Under the pieces are notes generated by a model that worked only from the letters and a program-made list of their open reading frames with translations, was not told the DNA's origin and searched no databases. This document shows positions 59,512 to 64,000 of a stretch of 64,000 nt of DNA, one piece after another. The translations under genes and the position numbers were made by a program. Numbering within the stretch: the stretch's first letter is position 1; every line of letters starts with the position of its first letter. The stretch comes from Chimonanthus salicifolius (lineage: Eukaryota; Streptophyta; Magnoliopsida; Laurales; Calycanthaceae): contig CM023532.1 in the NCBI GenBank assembly GCA_013350335.1, positions 91,825,383 to 91,889,382 on the forward strand, in the 5' to 3' direction.

Positions 59512-59523
59512 GCTCTGATACCA
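59512..59523 (-). other. Primer binding site of element B
   Basis: Plus-strand GCTCTGATACCA, the exact reverse of TGGTATCAGAGC, two bases from the LTR edge at 59526. Confidence 0.93.
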
Positions 59524-59525
59524 AC

Positions 59526-60330
59526 TGTAATGCCCCACTTTTTTTCACTCACTTCTTCCCGTAAATCAGAGTCTATTTTTTTATAACAGAGTAGAGTGAT
59601 AGAGAGCTGGACGTCACGACGCGAGCTAAGTCCGAACTCCTAAAGTCCAACCCTTAACTGGCCAACCCTATGTGTGCATGGACTAAGTCCACGAAAATGG
59701 TTCACACATAACAATATCAACATACGGAATAAAAAATCATAACCTGCAGAATTATAATCATATCATGCGGAATCATAATAGAACCAAGTTCTATTCCATT
59801 CAGATAGCAAAGTACGTCAAGTCTTTATTCACAATTTATCCAATAAAACATCCAACTATAGCAAACTCCTCTAAGTTATTATATCCGAATTCTAGATACT
59901 CAAAATACAAGCCCATGAGTATCTTAAACAAAATATAAATTAAAAGCATCCAAGCTCCTATGCTTGGCTCGTTTCGCGTTCCTCGTTCCCCTTGTTTCCT
60001 GTATCATCCACTAGGGTAGAAGTAGGGCGTTAGAACAATGCGCCCAGTAGGTATTCCAATTAGGGTTAACACATGGGTTAGTATCAAAAATCCAGATATA
60101 ATATATATCAAAACCAGTTATAATAAATCATACCATACTTATAAAGCATCGCATCCAAAACAGTGTATGATAATAGAGATCCAATCATACCGATAAAAAC
60201 CAGAAATATTGCATGATAATAAAGATCATAATCATGCCGATTCAATGCCATGCCATGCTATCATATGCAATGAGTCCCACCCATCACAAACTCATAGTAA
60301 CCTTTGATGGAAAACTCCTCATCAAGGTAT
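59526..60330 (-). repeat. 5' LTR of element B, tail only
   Basis: Matches 46642-47450 of the 3' LTR. It stops inside the CTTGATGAGGAG module at 60330, so the start and all hairpins of this LTR are gone. Confidence 0.88.
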
Positions 60331-60444
60331 CGGACTTAGCTCGCATCGTGACATCCCGCGCTCTATCACTCTACTCTGTTATAAAAAAAAAGAATAGGCT
60401 CTGAATTTACGAGAAGAAGTGAGTGAAAAGGACGGGGCGTTACT
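60331..60444 (+). repeat. LTR tail scrap in opposite orientation
   Basis: CGGACTTAGCTCGC to GGGGCGTTAC is the last 114 bp of a B-type LTR on plus, joined head-on to the minus-strand tail. With 59526-59634 it forms inverted ends of a 919-bp unit. Confidence 0.85.
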
Positions 60445-62088
60445 GATATTGTGTTACAATGATAATAATGCTATGATATGATTCATTATTATGCATGTGT
60501 AAGATTATGGATGTTGGATTTTGATGTTTTAGAACATATATATGATGCTTACATCAATTTGAGATCATATAACTATGTTGGAGTATAATGATTAGATTCA
60601 TGGCATGTTAATATGATACGTAACATGTGGCATGATGGTAGAGAAACTGCATGGTAGGGATGGAGGTGTACGCTGTGATATTTACTGATGACCACGATGG
60701 TGGTAGTGTAAGGCTTCGCTTTTAGTGAGAAGTACCACACATGTGGTAGGTTTGGTTTGTAAGGCCATGAAAGATCACGAAGACTGTTATTTGGTGGTGG
60801 TTGTGTTGTGTAGGCCCCATTTAATATGGGAAGTACCACACAGTGGTAGGTTGTAAGCCTCGCATCGGCGGGAAGACTACCAAATGCAATGGCTATTGAT
60901 GTGGAAGGATGATGAACTAAACATGTGCATTGAGCATTTTTGCATTGACTAGGGTTTTTCATGCTCAATAGTATCATATTTAACTCAATTTACTTTTAGT
61001 TCACCAGTGAACTATTTTTCCTTAAGCACGGTGTCTAGGAAAGTTTTGTCACAAAGACGCACACGTCTAAGGATAACTGGGATTTATGAAGATGTTGTTG
61101 TGCTCCCCAACTTACCTGGGAACTTACCTAGCGGTGCTTGTGGTTAAACTCTTATTGGAGACTTAATAATTTTTGGGAAGAACATTAGGCATTGTCTAGA
61201 CTCCTAAGGTTTTGCTTTTAGGTTTTTTAAAGTTAGGTCATATATTGTGTGGTCTTTGTTTTACCTTGATTTGTCGTTGTGTGTTTTTTAGTTGAGTCCA
61301 AATCTGTCTAGTCTAGGAATGTTTACTTCTGTTGAGTCTAAGTCAGTCTAGAGTCTGATTGTGTGTCTGTGCTTTTGTCTATTCATTTTTGCAGGACATT
61401 GTAGATTAGGGAGCATTGAGGACAATGTTCGATTCAACTTTGGCGTATTGGGGGGCTACACTTTTGTGTGTTTTGTTTTCTAGTCCAAAAAAAAAAATTG
61501 AGAAAAATTGGTTTTCAGCCCTAATATGTGAATAAAAATTTTATATAATGCTTTTCAATTGAATTTTATGAAATTTATGCTTGGACAATTTTTACACAGC
61601 CATATTAATGTTATCCTGAAAAAAAAAGAATATTCATGAGTCAAGCAATCGTTAAAAGAATATCAGTAGGAGATTTATACGCAGTGAGATTTAGAGCCAT
61701 TCGATTTTTTTGAGGGCTATAAGTAATTCTTGTTTTCTTTGATATGCGCATTATTTCGTTGTGAGATCTCATTATTCTTGATTTTAGTCAAATACTGAGA
61801 ACGACATCAAAATTGAAGTATTACACCAAAAAAATTTCTGAATTTATTTGAAGCATTAGAAAATATCCGTATGAAGCTTAGGAAGTAACATAGACCATTA
61901 TTTTCGATCGTTTGAGCCTCTGAAGCCTACCTATTTTTTATCATATTATCCTGTTAGCTCCCACTCCTGAGCCTTTATATGATAGCTTGTTTTGTTGATT
62001 AGCCATGTTATCCATATCCAACTCTAGTTATGGAGTTTGAGCCAAAATTGAAATATCTATGACCTATTCTAAGGATCCAAAAAAAGTT
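60445..62088 (+). other. Unclassified; possibly 3' interior of another gypsy element
   Basis: No long motif-bearing frame. GGTAGGTTGTAAGCC-like repeats occur at 60740 and 60840 (CACA-TGGTAGGTT). At 61420-61450, GAGGACAATGTTCG and TTGGCGTATTGGGGGG recall the 3' untranslated part of Athila/Tat-type elements, and AAAAAAAG precedes the LTR-like TGTCACACCCCG. Possibly it is part of the same Athila-type element as 32367-33960; this is not proven. Confidence 0.4.
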
Positions 62089-62136
62089 TGTCACACCCCG
62101 CTCCTTCTACCGCCTAAACGGGGTGTGAGCCAACGC
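62089..62136 (+). repeat. LTR-like start of another family
   Basis: TGTCACACCCCG with a 9-bp inverted repeat CACACCCCG / CGGGGTGTG (62092-62127). It is cut by the LTR at 62137. Confidence 0.5.
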
Positions 62137-62530
62137 TGTAACATCTCGGATTTTCAGTTAATTATTTTATATGAAATTACCCATTTTAATTGTGAATTTT
62201 AGATTGGATTTGTATATGGATAAAGAATTGGGCCATGACCCAATTAGGACCCAATTGATTGTCGAATTGGTTTATTAAAAATTTAAATGGGTTGAATTAT
62301 TTTAGTAATGCATTATGTCCAAAGAACTAATTAAAAAATTTTATGGCCGTGTATGGGATAAGTTTGGCCGAATTTAGATGTAAAAATCTATGGTTATGTG
62401 CATGGGATCTTTTAAAAAGGGTGTGCATATTTTCTCAAAATAAATAAAAGAAATATCTAAATTAAAAGAAAGGCCCACGGCATTGCTATATTTATTTTTA
62501 GCATTGGCCGATTGGGAGGTTGCTAGATAA

Positions 62531-62617
62531 GCAAGGGAGGTTGGCAATTACTGGATTAAGCAAGGGAGGTCGGCAATTACTAGATTAAGCAAGGGAGGTC
62601 GGCAATTACCAATTTAA
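62531..62617 (+). repeat. 29-bp tandem repeat, 3 units
   Basis: GCAAGGGAGGT starts at 62531, 62560 and 62589, each followed by GGCAATTAC. Confidence 0.9.
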
Positions 62618-62966
62618 GACAAAGGGGTACACGGCATTACTATCTCAAGCATGGGCTAAATGGAAGCTTAGAAAGAGGGAAGCAAAGAGGAAGGGCAATT
62701 TCTATCTTAATGCTTTCTATGTTGATCAATTGGAATTGCATAAAAGGAGAGACAAAAGGGGGGTGCACGGTTTTTACAATCCCATTGCCGAGTTTTATTT
62801 CTTTCTCTCCCTCTCTCAAGTTCTCTCTCACGCCACAGAGCAAGGAAGAAGAAGATTGGAAGAGAAAGATCAAGAAGAAGAAGAAAGAGGCTAAGGAAAG
62901 AAGAAAGATTGGAAGAGCAAGAAAAGGTTGGTATTCTTATTTGATAATTTATTTTGAAATAAAGAA

Positions 62967-63967
62967 CCATAGGGTTCGGCCATGGTGTTTGGCCGAACCC
63001 CATGGAAGAAGATTGTAGATTGGTTCAATGATTTAATGGAACGATATGATTTGTTTTGTTGGTTTATGAACATTGAAAACCATGGAACAAGATCAAAGAT
63101 GATTATGATAATTTGGAAAGGTTGATAGGATTGATCATAAGAATAGAAAAGAATGAGTGAGGTTCGGCCATGGTATATGGCCGAACCCCACCAAATATTT
63201 ATATGGATTTGAGGTTCTTGGACATTAAATCATGAGGACCGATTTATTAAATTTAAAGGACATGGGTTATACTTTGATGGAAGATTAATGGTGAATTTTA
63301 AACAAGAGTTATGGGAAATTCGAATGATAAAAACCATGGAGAATTATATTGTTTTAAAAGAGTTTAAAATGGAAGTTGGGAGGATCATGGGTTCGGCCAT
63401 GATGTATGGCCGAACTCCATGAGGTTCTTTAAGGATATAATTTATTAAGGAATTATCTTATGTATTAAGAGAATTTTTAAATGAAAACCATGGAGTTTTG
63501 ATAATCTTATTATTGAATGTTTTTAATGGATCTAAATTGATGGACAAGATCATGAACCATAGGGTTCGGCCATGGTGTTTGGCCGAACCCCATGGGGTAG
63601 TTTTGGAATGGAGATTAAAATAGGAAACTATCTAATTTTAGAATTGGTTGCTAAAATTGGAAAGCATCCAATTTTGGAAAGATGGTGTCTAAATTTGGAA
63701 ACTATCCAAGTGTGGAAGGTATTTGCTAAATTTACAAAGTTTCCAATTTGGAAGGTGTTTGCTAAAATTAGAAGCTACCTAATTAAGGACTTTCTAAATA
63801 AGGATTTTTGGAAACCATACGGTTCGGCCATGGGTATGGCCGAACCCCATGGAATTGTTTTGGTATTTTTAGTGTAAATAAATTTATGGTTATTAATTTA
63901 GAAAGTGGAGATAAGATTGGAAACAAAGGTATCATGGGTTCGGCCATGTGTATGGTCGAACTCCATG
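62967..63967 (+). repeat. Hairpin array, 6 sites, last LTR
   Basis: Sites near 62967, 63159, 63386, 63556, 63818 and 63932. Loops GGTGT, GGTAT, GATGT and shortened GGGT or GTGT. Confidence 0.88.
63600..63795 (+). repeat. 36-40 bp tandem repeat, about 5 units
   Basis: Units of GGAAAGCATCCAATTTTGG and TTGCTAAAATTGGAAA-like words. Related to the exact 36-bp array at 5373-5552. Confidence 0.75.
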
Positions 63968-64000
63968 AATCAAAAATTGTGGGTTAGGCTTTGTGTTTTG

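Larger units (their letters stand above)
46642..60330 (-). mobile_element. Element B: second copy of the A family, minus strand
   Basis: On minus: 5' LTR (60330-59526, truncated), primer site (59523-59512), zinc-knuckle ORF (59208-58651), non-coding interior, integrase (about 49800-49220), polypurine tract and 3' LTR (49131-46642). Two solo LTRs, at 55305-58447 and 50748-54879, interrupt it. The net interior is about 3.1 kb and, like A, has no readable protease or reverse transcriptase. The left flank is TTAAT (46637-46641); the right flank is lost at the 60330 junction. Confidence 0.85.
62137..64000 (+). repeat. LTR (hairpin type), runs off window
   Basis: Starts TGTAACATCTCGG. It includes three 29-bp units (62531-62617), a purine-rich leader (62840-62930) with donor-like sites at AAAAG/GTTGGT or TTG/GTATTC, hairpins and a 36-40 bp tandem repeat (63600-63795). 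Confidence 0.8.

Noticed and set aside
60573..60977. 134-residue minus-strand frame
   Set aside because: No motif, composition like surrounding non-coding DNA, and repeats (GGTAGGTT) inside it.

Overview
This window is plant nuclear DNA made almost entirely of nested LTR retrotransposons. The main evidence is: 12-base primer binding sites of the plant initiator-tRNA-Met type (TGGTATCAGAGC), Ty3/gypsy gag, zinc-knuckle and integrase remnants, an Athila-like gag/protease remnant, Ty1/copia remnants, and many LTRs that begin TGTAACACYCC and end GGGCGTTACA. I see no rRNA, tRNA, CRISPR or organelle genes. The species cannot be named from this sequence; a seed plant with a repeat-rich genome fits.

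Layout, left to right. Element A (1-11478, plus strand) is a Ty3/gypsy element whose 5' LTR runs off the left edge. Its interior keeps a primer site, a broken zinc-knuckle ORF, an integrase pseudogene and a polypurine tract, and a solo LTR sits inside it (3836-7503). A is inserted in a larger LTR, D (11479-17626), which also carries a minus-strand solo LTR (11871-14605). D lies next to element E, of which an LTR tail, primer site and gag remain (to 19062). A truncated copia end follows (19063-19592). At 19808-20931 (minus strand) lies the only candidate host gene: a small two-exon gene for a secreted cysteine-rich peptide with TATA box, splice sites and poly(A) signal. Next come a copia LTR (21962-27053, interrupted by solo LTR 23308-26667), degenerate copia interior, an inverted copia LTR (to 32361) and an Athila-like gag/protease remnant (32367-33960). 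Element C begins at 33970; its 5' LTR carries two nested solo LTRs, and its gag is cut off at 44597 by a second C-type LTR. Element B (minus strand, 46642-60330) is the same family as A and carries two more solo LTRs. After an inverted LTR scrap and about 1.6 kb of unclassified sequence, another LTR starts at 62137 and runs off the right edge.

Seven solo LTRs have matching 5-bp target-site duplications (TCTAC, GGTGG, GCACG, CGTAA, TAGTC/GAGTC with one mismatch, GGCAA, AAATC), so the nesting order can be read directly from the sequence.

The most unusual feature is inside the LTRs. About 85 copies of a roughly 39-base hairpin (arms CCATGGGTTCGGCCAT and ATGGCCGAACCCCATGG, loop usually GGTGT) are strung 100-250 bp apart. 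The arrays begin just downstream of a conserved 5' splice-site-like junction (GCGGAACCG then GTAAGT), itself about 180 bp downstream of a TATA box. In the longer LTRs an acceptor-like tract (CTACTTCTACCCTAG) follows. A second stem (CTTGAYG/CRTCAAG) shows paired base changes and in one LTR is amplified as eight 48-bp units. A and B also share an interior that has a stand-alone zinc-knuckle ORF and integrase but no recognisable protease or reverse transcriptase, as expected of a mobilised non-autonomous family.
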